From contig DFAM01000003.1 in the NCBI GenBank assembly GCA_002365595.1, positions 27,382 through 75,771 on the forward strand: 48,390 bases of DNA, read 5' to 3'. The translations under genes and the position numbers were made by a program. This DNA is from Acinetobacter sp. UBA3106 (GTDB taxonomy: Bacteria; Pseudomonadota; Gammaproteobacteria; Pseudomonadales; Moraxellaceae). The notes under the pieces were generated by a model. It saw only the letters and a list, made by a program, of their open reading frames with translations, was not told the origin of the DNA and did no database searches. Shown here piece by piece: positions 24,598 to 33,969 of this stretch; position 1 is the stretch's first letter, and every line of letters starts with the position of its first letter.

Positions 24598-25863
24598 ATG
24601 ATGTCTGCAAAGCTATGGGCGCCCGCCCTTACCGCTTGCGCATTAGCAACAAGTATTGCACTTGTTGGTTGTAGCAAAGATCCTAAGGATGCGCAGCAAG
24701 CTGCAGCAGCCCAACAAATGCCACCGACTGAAGTGGGTGTCATTGTTGCTCAACCCCAAAGCGTAGAGCAATCGGTAGAACTTTCAGGTCGTATGACGGC
24801 CTTTGAAATTTCTGAAGTTCGTCCACAGACCAGTGGTGTCATTCTTAAACGTCTGTTTACTGAAGGTAGTTATGTACGTAAAGGACAGGCCCTGTATGAA
24901 ATTGACTCGCGAACCAACCGTGAAACTGTAGCCAGTGCACGTGCTGCGCTAAATCGTCAACAGGCCAACTTGAACGTATTACGCGTGAAAGAAGGACGTT
25001 ACAGTCAACTTGTTGGCACCAATGCCATTTCAAAACAAGAATATGATGATATTGCTGCACAAGTAAAACTGGCTGAAGCAGATCTTGCTGCAACTCAAGC
25101 TGAGCTTAAGAATGCAGAAATCAATCTCGGTTATTCAACCGTGCGTTCCCCTATTTCAGGTCAAACCAACCGCTCTACCGTGACTGTAGGTGCGCTGGTT
25201 ACAGCCAGTCAGGCTGAACCTTTGGTGACTGTACAGCGCCTAGACCCGATTTATGTCGACATTAACCAGTCTAGTGCAGAATTATTGCGTTTACGTCAAC
25301 AATTAAGCCAAGGCAGCTTAGGCAGCAGCAACAACACGAAAGTGAAATTAAAGCTTGAAGATGGCAGCACCTATCCGGTTGAAGGTCGCCTTGCATTCTC
25401 TGATGCCAGCGTGAATCCGGATACAGGCACCGTGACTTTGCGTGCCGTGTTCCCGAACCCAAATCATTTATTGCTTCCAGGTATGTATGCCACTGCTCAA
25501 ATCGTGCAGGGTGTGATTCCAAATGCCATCCTGATCCCTCAGGCAGCGATTACCCGTACGCCAACAGGTCAGGCTATTGCCATGATCGTCAATGCCAAAG
25601 GCGCTGTTGAAACACGTCCGGTGGAAACTGCGGGTGTTCAAGGTAAAGACTGGATTGTGACCAAAGGTTTACAGACTGGTGAAAAAGTGATTGTTGATGG
25701 TATTGCCAAGGTGAAAGAAGGCGCAACTGTCGTTGCCAAGCCTTATCAACCTCAAGCTGCGCCTCAAGGTGCCGGTCAACCTGCCGCACAAGCCAATAAA
25801 ACAGCTCAACCTGCGCAGCAAGCACAACCCAAAACTGAACAAAAATCTACTTCAAATACATAA
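24598..25863 (+). CDS. adeI: RND efflux periplasmic adaptor AdeI
   Basis: AdeI is the membrane fusion protein linking the AdeJ pump to the AdeK channel. The 421-residue precursor has a lipoprotein signal peptide ending in ALVGC (Cys about residue 25). Lipoyl/barrel-sandwich halves surround an alpha-helical hairpin near residues 100-170. Further on come SPISGQTNRSTVTVGALV and VYVDINQSSAELLRLRQQL-type segments (DPIYVDINQSSAELL is directly visible) and a Pro/Gln/Ala-rich tail. The sequence follows A. baumannii AdeI closely over its length. AGGTGG precedes the double ATG. The family exports beta-lactams, tetracyclines, fluoroquinolones, chloramphenicol and other drugs. Confidence 0.96.
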   Translation: MMSAKLWAPALTACALATSIALVGCSKDPKDAQQAAAAQQMPPTEVGVIVAQPQSVEQSVELSGRMTAFEISEVRPQTSGVILKRLFTEGSYVRKGQALYEIDSRTNRETVASARAALNRQQANLNVLRVKEGRYSQLVGTNAISKQEYDDIAAQVKLAEADLAATQAELKNAEINLGYSTVRSPISGQTNRSTVTVGALVTASQAEPLVTVQRLDPIYVDINQSSAELLRLRQQLSQGSLGSSNNTKVKLKLEDGSTYPVEGRLAFSDASVNPDTGTVTLRAVFPNPNHLLLPGMYATAQIVQGVIPNAILIPQAAITRTPTGQAIAMIVNAKGAVETRPVETAGVQGKDWIVTKGLQTGEKVIVDGIAKVKEGATVVAKPYQPQAAPQGAGQPAAQANKTAQPAQQAQPKTEQKSTSNT

Positions 25864-25875
25864 GGGGTAGACTAG

Positions 25876-28800
25876 ATGGCTCAATTTTTTATTCATCGCC
25901 CGATTTTTGCCTGGGTGATTGCATTGGTCATTATGCTGGCGGGTATTTTAACCATCAGCAAAATGCCGATTGCACAATATCCGACCATTGCTCCGCCAAC
26001 AGTCAGTATTTCTGCGACTTATCCGGGTGCATCTGCTGAAACTGTAGAAAATACAGTGACCCAGATCATTGAGCAGCAAATGAATGGTCTAGATGGCTTA
26101 CGTTATATCTCGTCAAATAGTGCGGGTAACGGTCAGGCATCTATCGCTTTGAACTTTGAACAAGGCATTGATCCTGATATTGCCCAAGTTCAAGTTCAAA
26201 ACAAATTACAGTCAGCAACGGCGCTACTCCCTGAAGATGTACAACGTCAAGGGCTTCGCGTAACCAAATCGGGTGCAAGCTTCTTGCAGGTTTTGGCTTT
26301 CTACTCACCCAATGGTGAATTGACCGATGCCGACATTAAAGATTATGTGAACTCGAATATTTCTGAACCGCTCAGCCGTGTGGCGGGTGTCGGTGAAGTA
26401 CAGGTATTTGGTGGTTCATATGCCATGCGTATCTGGTTAGATCCTGCAAAACTTAGCAGCTACCAGCTGACTCCAAGTGATGTCGTGGCTGCCTTGCGTA
26501 CTCAAAACGCGCAGGTTGCTGTGGGTCAATTGGGCGGTGCGCCAGCGGTTGAAGGTCAAGTACTGAATGCCACTGTAAATGCACAAAGTCTTTTGCAAAC
26601 GCCTGAACAGTTCAAAAACATTTTCTTGAAAAATGCCGGTTCTGGTGCAAAAGTAACTATTGGTGATATTGCCAAAGTCGAATTAGGTTCGGACAACTAT
26701 CAGTTTACCTCGAAATTCAACGGCAAGCCTGCCGGTGGTGTAGCGATTAAACTGGCCACGGGTGCAAATGCATTAGACACCGCGACTGCGGTAGAAGAAC
26801 GTTTAGTACAGTTACGTAAAAACTATCCAACAGGTTTAAAAGATCAGCTGGCGTTTGATACCACCCCGTTTATCAAACTTTCGATTGAAAGTGTAGTTCA
26901 CACTTTAGTTGAAGCGATTATTCTGGTATTCCTGGTTATGTTCCTGTTCTTGCAGAACTGGCGTGCAACCCTGATTCCAACCATGGCTGTGCCGGTGGTT
27001 GTACTCGGTACATTCGCGATTATCAACCTGTTTGGCTTCTCAATTAACACGCTCACGATGTTTGCCATGGTTCTTGCCATTGGTCTTCTGGTGGATGATG
27101 CGATTGTCGTGGTCGAAAACGTTGAACGTATTATGGGAGAAGAGCATCTAGAGCCGGTTGAGGCGACTGAAAAGTCGATGAATCAGATCTCTGGTGCATT
27201 GATTGGTATTACCACGGTATTGTCTGCCGTATTCGTCCCAATGGCGTTCTTTAGCGGAACCACCGGGGTGATTTACCGTCAGTTCTCGATTACCCTGGTG
27301 ACTGCAATGGTTCTGTCACTGATTGTGGCATTAACATTTACCCCTGCGCTTTGTGCGACCTTGTTGAAACAGCATGACAAGAATAAACCGCAAAGCAACA
27401 GTGCCCCTGCCCGCTTCTTCCGCTGGTTCAATGAACGCTTTGAACGTACTGCTGAAGGCTACCAAAAATGGGTCGGAAAACTGCTGATTCATAAAATCAT
27501 TGCCGGTGCGATTTATGCGGTCGTGATTGTCGGTCTATTGTTCTTGTTCAAAAGCTTGCCAAGTTCATTCTTGCCGGATGAAGACCAAGGCGTGGTCATG
27601 ACTCTGGTTCAGCTTCCACCGAATGCTACCCTGAACCGTACTGAAAAAGTTATTGATCAAATGACTGGCTTCTTTATGGAAGGTGAAAAAGCCAATGTCG
27701 ACTCTGTCTTTAGTGTCGCAGGTTTCTCGTTTACCGGTGTCGGTCAAAATGCCGGTCTGGCTTTCATCAAATTGAAAGACTGGAGCGAACGTACTTCTCC
27801 TGAATCGCAAATCGGTGCCATTATCCAGCGTGGTATGGCATTGAACGTCATTGCTAAAGATGCGTCTTATGTAATGCCATTGCAGCTTCCTGCAATGCCT
27901 GAACTGGGTGTTTCTGCTGGCTTTAACTTGCAGTTGAAAGATGCAGCCGGTCTTGGTCATGAAAAACTGCTCACTGCACGTAACATGATCTTGGGTATGG
28001 CTGCACAGGACAAACGTCTTGCGGGTGTTCGTCCAAATGGTCAGGAAGATACGCCACAGTACAAAATCTATGTAGATAACGAAAAAGCCAGCGCTATGGG
28101 CGTCAGCATTTCTGAAATCAACAGCACCATGAGTATTGCTTGGGGTGGTTCATACATTAATGACTTTGTCGACCGTGGTCGTATTAAGAAAGTTTATGTT
28201 CAGGCCGTTCCGGATGCACGTATGATGCCGGAAGATCTCAACAAGTGGTACGTACGCAGCAACGCTGGTCAAATGGTTCCGTTCTCTGCTTTTGCTACAG
28301 GTGAATGGACTTACGGTTCGCCACGTCTTGAACGTTATAACGGTATTTCATCGGTTAACATTCAGGGTACGCCTGCTCCGGGTGTCAGCTCGGGTGATGC
28401 GATGCTTGCCATGGAAGAAATCATTGCCAAATTGCCTGAAATGGGTATCGCTGGCCTTGACTACGAGTGGACAGGTTTATCGTTGGAAGAACGTGAATCT
28501 GGCTCGCAAACGCTTGGTCTGTATGCGCTTTCAATGCTGATTGTATTCTTGTGTCTTGCGGCATTGTACGAGAGCTGGTCAATTCCATTCTCAGTCATGC
28601 TGGTGATTCCACTAGGTATTGTCGGTGCAATTGGCTTGACTTTCTTGGGTATGGTTCTGTTTAAGGATCCAAACCTGTCGAATAACATTTACTTCCAGGT
28701 TGCGATTATTGCCGTCATTGGTTTGGCTGCGAAAAATGCGATCTTGATTGTCGAATTTGCCAAGGAGCTGCAGGAAGATAAAGGCGAGCCTTTACTTGAA

Positions 28801-29058
28801 GCGACCCTTCATGCAGCAAAAATGCGTTTGCGTCCAATCATCATGACCACTTTAGCCTTCGGTTTTGGTGTACTTCCGCTTGCCCTGTCTACAGGTGCCG
28901 GCGCAGGTAGCCAGCACTCGGTCGGTTATGGTGTACTCGGTGGCGTAATCAGTTCGACTTTATTGGGTATCTTCTTTATTCCTGTGTTCTATGTCTGGAT
29001 TCGAAGTATCTTTAAATTTAAACCTAAAAAACCAAATAATCAGGAGCAAGCATCGTGA
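25876..29058 (+). CDS. adeJ: RND efflux transporter AdeJ
   Basis: AdeJ is the inner-membrane, proton-driven pump subunit of the intrinsic AdeIJK multidrug efflux system. The 1060-residue protein is of the HAE1 family: N terminus MAQFFIHRPIFAWVIA, NGLDGLRYISSNS in the porter domain, GLLVDDAIVVVENVER in helix 4 with the paired aspartates of the proton relay, and the matching second-half helices IGLAAKNAILIVEFAKEL. Length and sequence correspond to A. baumannii AdeJ (about 1058). It starts 12 bp after adeI and its stop overlaps the adeK start. Confidence 0.97.
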   Translation: MAQFFIHRPIFAWVIALVIMLAGILTISKMPIAQYPTIAPPTVSISATYPGASAETVENTVTQIIEQQMNGLDGLRYISSNSAGNGQASIALNFEQGIDPDIAQVQVQNKLQSATALLPEDVQRQGLRVTKSGASFLQVLAFYSPNGELTDADIKDYVNSNISEPLSRVAGVGEVQVFGGSYAMRIWLDPAKLSSYQLTPSDVVAALRTQNAQVAVGQLGGAPAVEGQVLNATVNAQSLLQTPEQFKNIFLKNAGSGAKVTIGDIAKVELGSDNYQFTSKFNGKPAGGVAIKLATGANALDTATAVEERLVQLRKNYPTGLKDQLAFDTTPFIKLSIESVVHTLVEAIILVFLVMFLFLQNWRATLIPTMAVPVVVLGTFAIINLFGFSINTLTMFAMVLAIGLLVDDAIVVVENVERIMGEEHLEPVEATEKSMNQISGALIGITTVLSAVFVPMAFFSGTTGVIYRQFSITLVTAMVLSLIVALTFTPALCATLLKQHDKNKPQSNSAPARFFRWFNERFERTAEGYQKWVGKLLIHKIIAGAIYAVVIVGLLFLFKSLPSSFLPDEDQGVVMTLVQLPPNATLNRTEKVIDQMTGFFMEGEKANVDSVFSVAGFSFTGVGQNAGLAFIKLKDWSERTSPESQIGAIIQRGMALNVIAKDASYVMPLQLPAMPELGVSAGFNLQLKDAAGLGHEKLLTARNMILGMAAQDKRLAGVRPNGQEDTPQYKIYVDNEKASAMGVSISEINSTMSIAWGGSYINDFVDRGRIKKVYVQAVPDARMMPEDLNKWYVRSNAGQMVPFSAFATGEWTYGSPRLERYNGISSVNIQGTPAPGVSSGDAMLAMEEIIAKLPEMGIAGLDYEWTGLSLEERESGSQTLGLYALSMLIVFLCLAALYESWSIPFSVMLVIPLGIVGAIGLTFLGMVLFKDPNLSNNIYFQVAIIAVIGLAAKNAILIVEFAKELQEDKGEPLLEATLHAAKMRLRPIIMTTLAFGFGVLPLALSTGAGAGSQHSVGYGVLGGVISSTLLGIFFIPVFYVWIRSIFKFKPKKPNNQEQAS

Positions 29059-30515
29059 TGCAAAAGGTATGGTCTATCTCAGGTCGTAGCATTGCGGTAT
29101 CTGCACTTGCGCTTGCTTTGACTGCATGTCAAAGCATGCGTGGCCCAGAGCCCGTAGCTCAAGCGAATATTCCAGAACAGGGTTACTTAACCGCGAATTC
29201 TGGACCTTCAATTGCTGAACAAGGTTATAAAGACTTTTTTGCCGATCAACGCTTAATCCAAGTGCTTGATCTGGCATTAGCCAATAACCGTGATTTGCGT
29301 ACTTCGACCTTGAATATTCAACGTGCGCAGCAACAGTACCAAATTACCCAGAACAATCAGCTGCCAACCATTGGTGCCAGCGGTAGTGTGCTGCGTCAAG
29401 ACACGCTCAACACCGGTACCATGACCAGCTACAATGTAGGTCTGGGCGTGACTGCCTATGAGCTGGATTTCTGGGGTCGTGTACGTAGCTTAAAAGATAA
29501 TGCTTTGGATACGTATCTGGCCACTTCAAGTGCGCGTGATGCGACTCAAATTGCCCTGATTGGTCAAGTGGCGCAAGCCTGGTTGAATTATTCGTTTGCC
29601 AATGCAAATTTAAGACTTGCAGATCAGACGCTGAAAGCCCAACTTGAGTCTTATAACCTCAACAAAAAACGTTTCGATGTTGGTATCGACAGTGAAGTTC
29701 CTGTTCGTCAGGCACAGATTTCTGTAGAGACTGCACGTAACGATGTGGCCAATTACAAGACTCAGATTGCTCAAGCACAGAACCTGCTTAACCTGCTTGT
29801 AGGTCAAGCTGTTCCTGCTAACCTGTTACCGACTCAACGTGTGACACGGATCAGTCAAGGCAATGCGCTAAGTGCGGGTTTACCAAGTGACTTACTCACC
29901 AACCGTCCAGACATCCGTGCTGCGGAATATCAGCTTTCTGCCGCAGGTGCAAACATTGCTGCAGCGAAAGCACGCTTATTCCCGACCATCAGTTTGACCG
30001 GTAATGCAGGCTATGCGTCAACCAGCTTAAGCGACCTGTTCAAATCAGGCGGATTTGTCTGGTCAATTGGCCCAAGTATTGACCTTCCAATCTTCGATTG
30101 GGGTACACGTCAAGCCAACATCAAAATTTCAGAAACAGATCAGCAAATTGCTTTATCTGACTATGAAAAATCAATTCAGTCCGCTTTCCGCGAAGTGAAT
30201 GATGCCTTGGCAGTACGTCAAAACATTGGTGACCGTTTAGCTGCACAGCGCCGTTTGGTGGATGCAACCAATACCACATACCGACTGTCAAATGCCCGCT
30301 TCCGTGCCGGTATTGACAGTTACTTAACCGTATTGGATGCGCAACGTGCATCATATGCAGCTGAACAAGGTTTATTGTTGCTTGAACAAGCCAACATGAA
30401 TAACCAGGTTGAATTGTATAAGACCCTGGGTGGTGGTCTTAAAGCCAACACCGGTGATGCTGTTCAACAGGTGCCATCTAGTGCTGAACGCAAAGCTGCA
30501 AACAGCGCTCAATAA
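29058..30515 (+). CDS. adeK: Outer-membrane efflux channel AdeK
   Basis: AdeK is the TolC/OprM-type outer-membrane channel of the AdeIJK pump. The 485-residue precursor has a lipoprotein signal ending in LALTAC (Cys about residue 24). It also has the two repeated OEP domains with long helical stretches, including LLTNRPDIRAAEYQLSAAGA and YELDFWGRVRSLKD. The ATG at 29058 overlaps the AdeJ stop (TGATG) and gives the expected MQKVWSISGRS N terminus. A GTG at 29055 is also in frame. GGAG at 29043-29046 serves either start. A terminator follows. Confidence 0.96.
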   Translation: MQKVWSISGRSIAVSALALALTACQSMRGPEPVAQANIPEQGYLTANSGPSIAEQGYKDFFADQRLIQVLDLALANNRDLRTSTLNIQRAQQQYQITQNNQLPTIGASGSVLRQDTLNTGTMTSYNVGLGVTAYELDFWGRVRSLKDNALDTYLATSSARDATQIALIGQVAQAWLNYSFANANLRLADQTLKAQLESYNLNKKRFDVGIDSEVPVRQAQISVETARNDVANYKTQIAQAQNLLNLLVGQAVPANLLPTQRVTRISQGNALSAGLPSDLLTNRPDIRAAEYQLSAAGANIAAAKARLFPTISLTGNAGYASTSLSDLFKSGGFVWSIGPSIDLPIFDWGTRQANIKISETDQQIALSDYEKSIQSAFREVNDALAVRQNIGDRLAAQRRLVDATNTTYRLSNARFRAGIDSYLTVLDAQRASYAAEQGLLLLEQANMNNQVELYKTLGGGLKANTGDAVQQVPSSAERKAANSAQ

Positions 30516-30525
30516 ATTATAGCTC

Positions 30526-30558
30526 ATAAAAAAGCCTGCGCAATGCAGGCTTTTTTAT
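30526..30558 (+). terminator. Rho-independent terminator of adeIJK
   Basis: AAAAAAGCCTGC pairs with GCAGGCTTTTTT around GCAAT. Confidence 0.9.
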
Positions 30559-30618
30559 TGCTTTTTCAAGCCCGATTTCCTATCTTCACTAGACTCCATT
30601 TCGTTTGAATATCAAAAA

Positions 30619-30975
30619 ATGCTCCTTAGTAATTTAGAATCTGTTCCGGCTCACACCATTATTCGTCAAATTGATGTGGTCTACGGCAGCACTGTACGCA
30701 GCAAGCATGTCGGACGTGACTTGCTGGCTGGCCTGAAAAATATTGTTGGTGGTGAACTGACTGCCTATACTGAACTGCTGGAAGAATCGCGTCAGGAAGC
30801 CATGAACCGGATGATTGAAAAGGCTCAATCTTTAGGTGCAAATGCTGTGGTCGGCATCCGTTTTTCTACCTCGAATATTGCACAAGGCGCTTCTGAACTT
30901 TTTGTTTATGGAACTGCAGTGGTTGTGGAACCAAATGCGACCAAACTTCCTGATCCCTTCCCGACGCAAGGTTAA
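30619..30975 (+). CDS. YbjQ/UPF0145 family protein
   Basis: The 118-residue soluble protein belongs to the YbjQ (UPF0145, putative heavy-metal-binding) family, which forms pentamers in crystal structures. Typical features are IDVVYGSTVRSKHVGRD, the GGELTAYTELLEESRQEAM stretch and LGANAVVGIRFSTS. No metal ligand set is obvious. Three bases separate its stop from a second gene with the same domain. The ATG at 30619 has no good ribosome binding site and starts soon after the adeK terminator, so a short-leader transcript is likely. Confidence 0.88.
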   Translation: MLLSNLESVPAHTIIRQIDVVYGSTVRSKHVGRDLLAGLKNIVGGELTAYTELLEESRQEAMNRMIEKAQSLGANAVVGIRFSTSNIAQGASELFVYGTAVVVEPNATKLPDPFPTQG

Positions 30976-30978
30976 GTC

Positions 30979-31422
30979 ATGGATGCTTTTCTATTAAAAG
31001 TCATTATCTTTGTGGTTTTATTTACTATTGGCTGGGGATTTGGCCGCCGCGCGGAAAAAAAACATTTTACTGAACTGGATGAGCAAGAACAGCGTTTGGC
31101 TTATATCACCCTGGACAATAGCCGCTTTAAAACGTCTTCCCATCCTGGGCAACTGGTCAGTAGCAATGTGGTGATTTCGCATGATTACTTTAAATATGTC
31201 ATTGCCAATATCCAGAATTTTTTTGGTGGTCGCTTAACCAGTTATGAAAGCGTAGTTGAACGAGCCCGCCGTGAGGCAATTGTGCGCTTAAAACAGGAAG
31301 CGGAAAAAATCGGTGCGACGTATATTATGGGTTTACGCTTAAGTACCACAGAGCTTGGTATGCAAGGCGGCATGGTCGAAGTGTTTGCATATGGAACGGC
31401 GATTCAACGACCTTCAGATTAA
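30979..31422 (+). CDS. Membrane-anchored YbjQ-like protein
   Basis: The 147-residue protein has one N-terminal hydrophobic helix (about residues 3-20), a basic stop sequence (FGRRAEKKH) and then a YbjQ-type domain. The domain carries FFGGRLTSYESVVERARREA, GATYIMGLRLSTTE and a final VEVFAYGTA that parallels LFVYGTA in the gene before it. The two genes are therefore tandem paralogs, one soluble and one tethered to the membrane. AAGG lies just before its start, overlapping the end of the first gene. The function is unknown. Confidence 0.82.
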   Translation: MDAFLLKVIIFVVLFTIGWGFGRRAEKKHFTELDEQEQRLAYITLDNSRFKTSSHPGQLVSSNVVISHDYFKYVIANIQNFFGGRLTSYESVVERARREAIVRLKQEAEKIGATYIMGLRLSTTELGMQGGMVEVFAYGTAIQRPSD

Positions 31423-31439
31423 ATAAAGCAGTTAAAGAC

Positions 31440-32222
31440 TCAGTATCGGTAGTCTTCAGCAAAAGCTTGAGGAACCTGGTATTGAGTTCCATCAAATTTC
31501 AGTATAAAACTTTGCTGAGCTCGGTTGCGTTTTCCCTCTACACAATGTTCTAGTGTTCCTGACATTTCGTAGTGGCTGATTTTGCTGCGTACCTGAATAT
31601 CAGAATATTGATGTGACTTTTTTGGAAGCATCACTAATGTTGAATTACGTTCCTCAATCTCAGCATTGCATTGTGTATCGGTTTCAGCACGATAACGCTC
31701 TACAATCAAGCCATCTAAAATCATCGTTTTATTGTTTAAATCGTACAAATTAAGCAATTGCATACGATATGGATTGGGCTGTGAATGTCCGCTGTAATTT
31801 AATCTTAAGCCAATGGCTCTAACCGTCTGTGAAACTTTATAAGCTCCTAGATCGAGTGATATTGAATCCAGTGAAATCGCATCGGAAATTAAAGATTGCT
31901 GCACCACATACTTCGATTGTACGGTATTGGTTTTCGTCTCCAGAGTTAAAAACGTGAGTTGATAAACGCCAATAGTTTCATCTTCCTTCGAAGCTATCCA
32001 TTTCGTATAGGCAACCAGACTCAGCTCAGGAGATTGCGGCAATGACTTGCATGACAAATAATTTGAATCAAATGAGCCTATAATTTTTTGCTGCCTTAAC
32101 AATTTTTCAAGTTGGGCTTTATTACTGCATAAGTCCCCGGCAAAGGAATATTGCGCTGCAAAAAGAAAAGAGATCATACATAATCCAAGAATGAAAAATC
32201 GATTTTCATAGTGTTTAACCAT
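31440..32222 (-). CDS. Secreted hypothetical protein
   Basis: I do not recognise this 260-residue protein. It has an N-terminal signal peptide (hydrophobic core FFILGLCMISFLFAA, probable cleavage after QYSFA near residue 28). The mature part carries four cysteines spread along its length (SNK-region C near 32, LSCKSL, TQCNAE, LEHCVEG), which could form two disulphides, consistent with a periplasmic location. ATG 32222 is chosen because GAGG precedes it by six bases; a TTG six bases upstream is in frame but poorly placed. It converges with the YbjQ pair and is 50 bp downstream of the SDR gene on the same strand. Confidence 0.72.
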   Translation of the reverse strand: MVKHYENRFFILGLCMISFLFAAQYSFAGDLCSNKAQLEKLLRQQKIIGSFDSNYLSCKSLPQSPELSLVAYTKWIASKEDETIGVYQLTFLTLETKTNTVQSKYVVQQSLISDAISLDSISLDLGAYKVSQTVRAIGLRLNYSGHSQPNPYRMQLLNLYDLNNKTMILDGLIVERYRAETDTQCNAEIEERNSTLVMLPKKSHQYSDIQVRSKISHYEMSGTLEHCVEGKRNRAQQSFILKFDGTQYQVPQAFAEDYRY

Positions 32223-32271
32223 GTACAACCTCGTAATATTATTTTTTTAAGAAATCTGAATAAATCAGACC

Positions 32272-33078
32272 TTACTTCACTTTCATCTTACGAATCATTT
32301 TATACAGTGTACTTGGTGATAGGCGCGATACCCATACGCCCAGTTTTTCTTTCGTCCCGCCTACCACAATGTATTCTTCACCGTTCAGCAATGCACTCAC
32401 CACTGTTTTGGCAAACACATCTGGCTCTAAACCATTTTCAATCGCTTCATCCTGATGCCCCTGTGGTTTACCTGCACCATTCAAGGCATTAAACGACACA
32501 TTGGTTTTAACAAAGCCGGGGAAAATCACCGAGACATCCACGCCATTCTGCGCCACTTCCGCACGCAAGCTGTTGGCCCACATGTGAATGGCTGCTTTCG
32601 CTGCTGAATAGGAAGCACGGTATTGCGTACCCAAAATTCCTGCCACACTGGACACAAAGGCAATACGACCGGACTTTTGTGCAAGGAATGTCGGTAAAAC
32701 TGTTTTGGTTAGAAACACTTGCGAGAAATAATCCACTTCCATAATGGCGCGTTCAGTTTGCATAGTGGTATCGGCAATCAGGGCACGCTGGCTGAGACCC
32801 GCGTTATTGATTAACCAGTCAATACGACCTTTCTGATTCAGCACTTTTTCATAGGCATGGCGAACCTGATTTTCATCGGTAATATCGGCACTGACACAGA
32901 TATGCCGCTCAGGATCGGTCAAACTTAAACGGACATTTTCCAGTTCATCCATACGCCGTGCAGTCAGTACGACTTGCGCCCCTTGCAAGGCACACTCATG
33001 CGCCAGTGCCTTGCCTAAACCTGAAGATGCGCCGGTAATCCATACCACTTTGTTGTTTAAACTGTCCTGCTGCGCCAT
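32272..33078 (-). CDS. Short-chain dehydrogenase/reductase
   Basis: This 268-residue classical SDR oxidoreductase binds NAD(P) in a Rossmann fold. The coenzyme motif TGASSGLGKA is at residues 15-24, followed by an ARR segment typical of NADPH preference. INNAG is near residue 90, and the catalytic tetrad includes Ser in SSVAG and the YSAAK motif (Tyr and Lys about residues 155-159). The C-terminal extension ends in basic residues (KMIRKMKVK), suggesting peripheral membrane contact. The substrate is unknown. It lies 20 bp after an orphan gene and has AGGAAA before its ATG, so the two form an operon. Confidence 0.92.
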   Translation of the reverse strand: MAQQDSLNNKVVWITGASSGLGKALAHECALQGAQVVLTARRMDELENVRLSLTDPERHICVSADITDENQVRHAYEKVLNQKGRIDWLINNAGLSQRALIADTTMQTERAIMEVDYFSQVFLTKTVLPTFLAQKSGRIAFVSSVAGILGTQYRASYSAAKAAIHMWANSLRAEVAQNGVDVSVIFPGFVKTNVSFNALNGAGKPQGHQDEAIENGLEPDVFAKTVVSALLNGEEYIVVGGTKEKLGVWVSRLSPSTLYKMIRKMKVK

Positions 33079-33098
33079 GTTATGTTTCCTGTTTTGAA

Positions 33099-33785
33099 TT
33101 ACGATTCTGAATGGTTTGATCTGTCATTTTTAGGCCCTTGATTCAAAAACATCAGAAAATGATCAAAGTAACGATGGGTTTCTTGAGCATCGTAATAAGC
33201 ACCCAATTTTTCCAGACGTTTATAGCCTAATTGCGTGGTCAAACTAATGACACCATTTAAGGTTTTATCAACCACCAAATTGAATTTCAACATTTTTTTG
33301 GGTTCACGTACCAAATACGTCACACCTTGATCGACCATTTCGGTAAATGCTTTCAAGGCAGGCGAAACGTATTGGCTATTTCCACTTTTTACCTGTTCCA
33401 CACAACCTAAAAGCTCCACCACCAGCACATGATCAACCTGATAGGAAATATAGTGTTGATCATCTTTTTCGTGGGCCATTTTAATCAAATAGTTGACCAT
33501 TGGAATTAAGCGGTCATTGCCAAAAAATGACACTGACCACGGCATATATTTACGGACCGTATCTAAAATCTGCTGCACCACCTTGTCTGACTCTCGGTCA
33601 CCCGAGGTAGATAAACGCGAGATTTCGCCAAAAACCTGATCGACAATTTCGCAGGAAATATCTGCCAGCACCTCACCCAGCGGTTTCGCCAGGCTTTGGG
33701 TTTCACCTTCATTCAGTTGCTGGTGAATCTGCCGGAATCGTTGATGGGTTTCAGCTTTTAATTTTAAAGAAATCAAATGACTCAT
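33099..33785 (-). CDS. Conserved hypothetical protein upstream of SDR
   Basis: I do not recognise this 228-residue protein. It is predicted to be mostly helical and soluble, with no signal peptide and no clear transmembrane helix. Segments of note are an amphipathic N-terminal helix (LISLKLKAETHQRFRQIHQ), a hydrophobic run near residues 55-60, and a Lys-rich stretch REPKKMLKFNLVV. AAGGAG lies ten bases before ATG 33785, a strong start. It forms an operon with the SDR gene, suggesting a shared, perhaps lipid-related, function (inference). Confidence 0.75.
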   Translation of the reverse strand: MSHLISLKLKAETHQRFRQIHQQLNEGETQSLAKPLGEVLADISCEIVDQVFGEISRLSTSGDRESDKVVQQILDTVRKYMPWSVSFFGNDRLIPMVNYLIKMAHEKDDQHYISYQVDHVLVVELLGCVEQVKSGNSQYVSPALKAFTEMVDQGVTYLVREPKKMLKFNLVVDKTLNGVISLTTQLGYKRLEKLGAYYDAQETHRYFDHFLMFLNQGPKNDRSNHSES

Positions 33786-33925
33786 AATAATTATCTCCTT
33801 TTAGAATTGTTCTGCGATCTTCTGCGCTGTTTTTATAATACTCTCATCATAGAACCTAATTGTGTATGTGCCAAATGCTTATTTTTTGCATTTTCTTTAG
33901 CTGCCTAATCTGCCATTTTTTTTGC

Positions 33926-33931
33926 TACAAT
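33926..33931 (+). promoter_or_regulatory. Extended -10 promoter for valS
   Basis: TGC-TACAAT at 33923-33931 is a good extended -10 with a transcript start near 33938. That puts the upstream ATG at 33934 outside the mRNA and supports ATG 33970 as the valS start. Confidence 0.5.
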
Positions 33932-33969
33932 AGATGCAATTTTTTATTCACTTTCGATCTGTTTTCACT

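Noticed and set aside
27565..27960. Antisense frame of 131 codons within adeJ
   Set aside because: It is a shadow of the adeJ coding frame with no motif or start signal.
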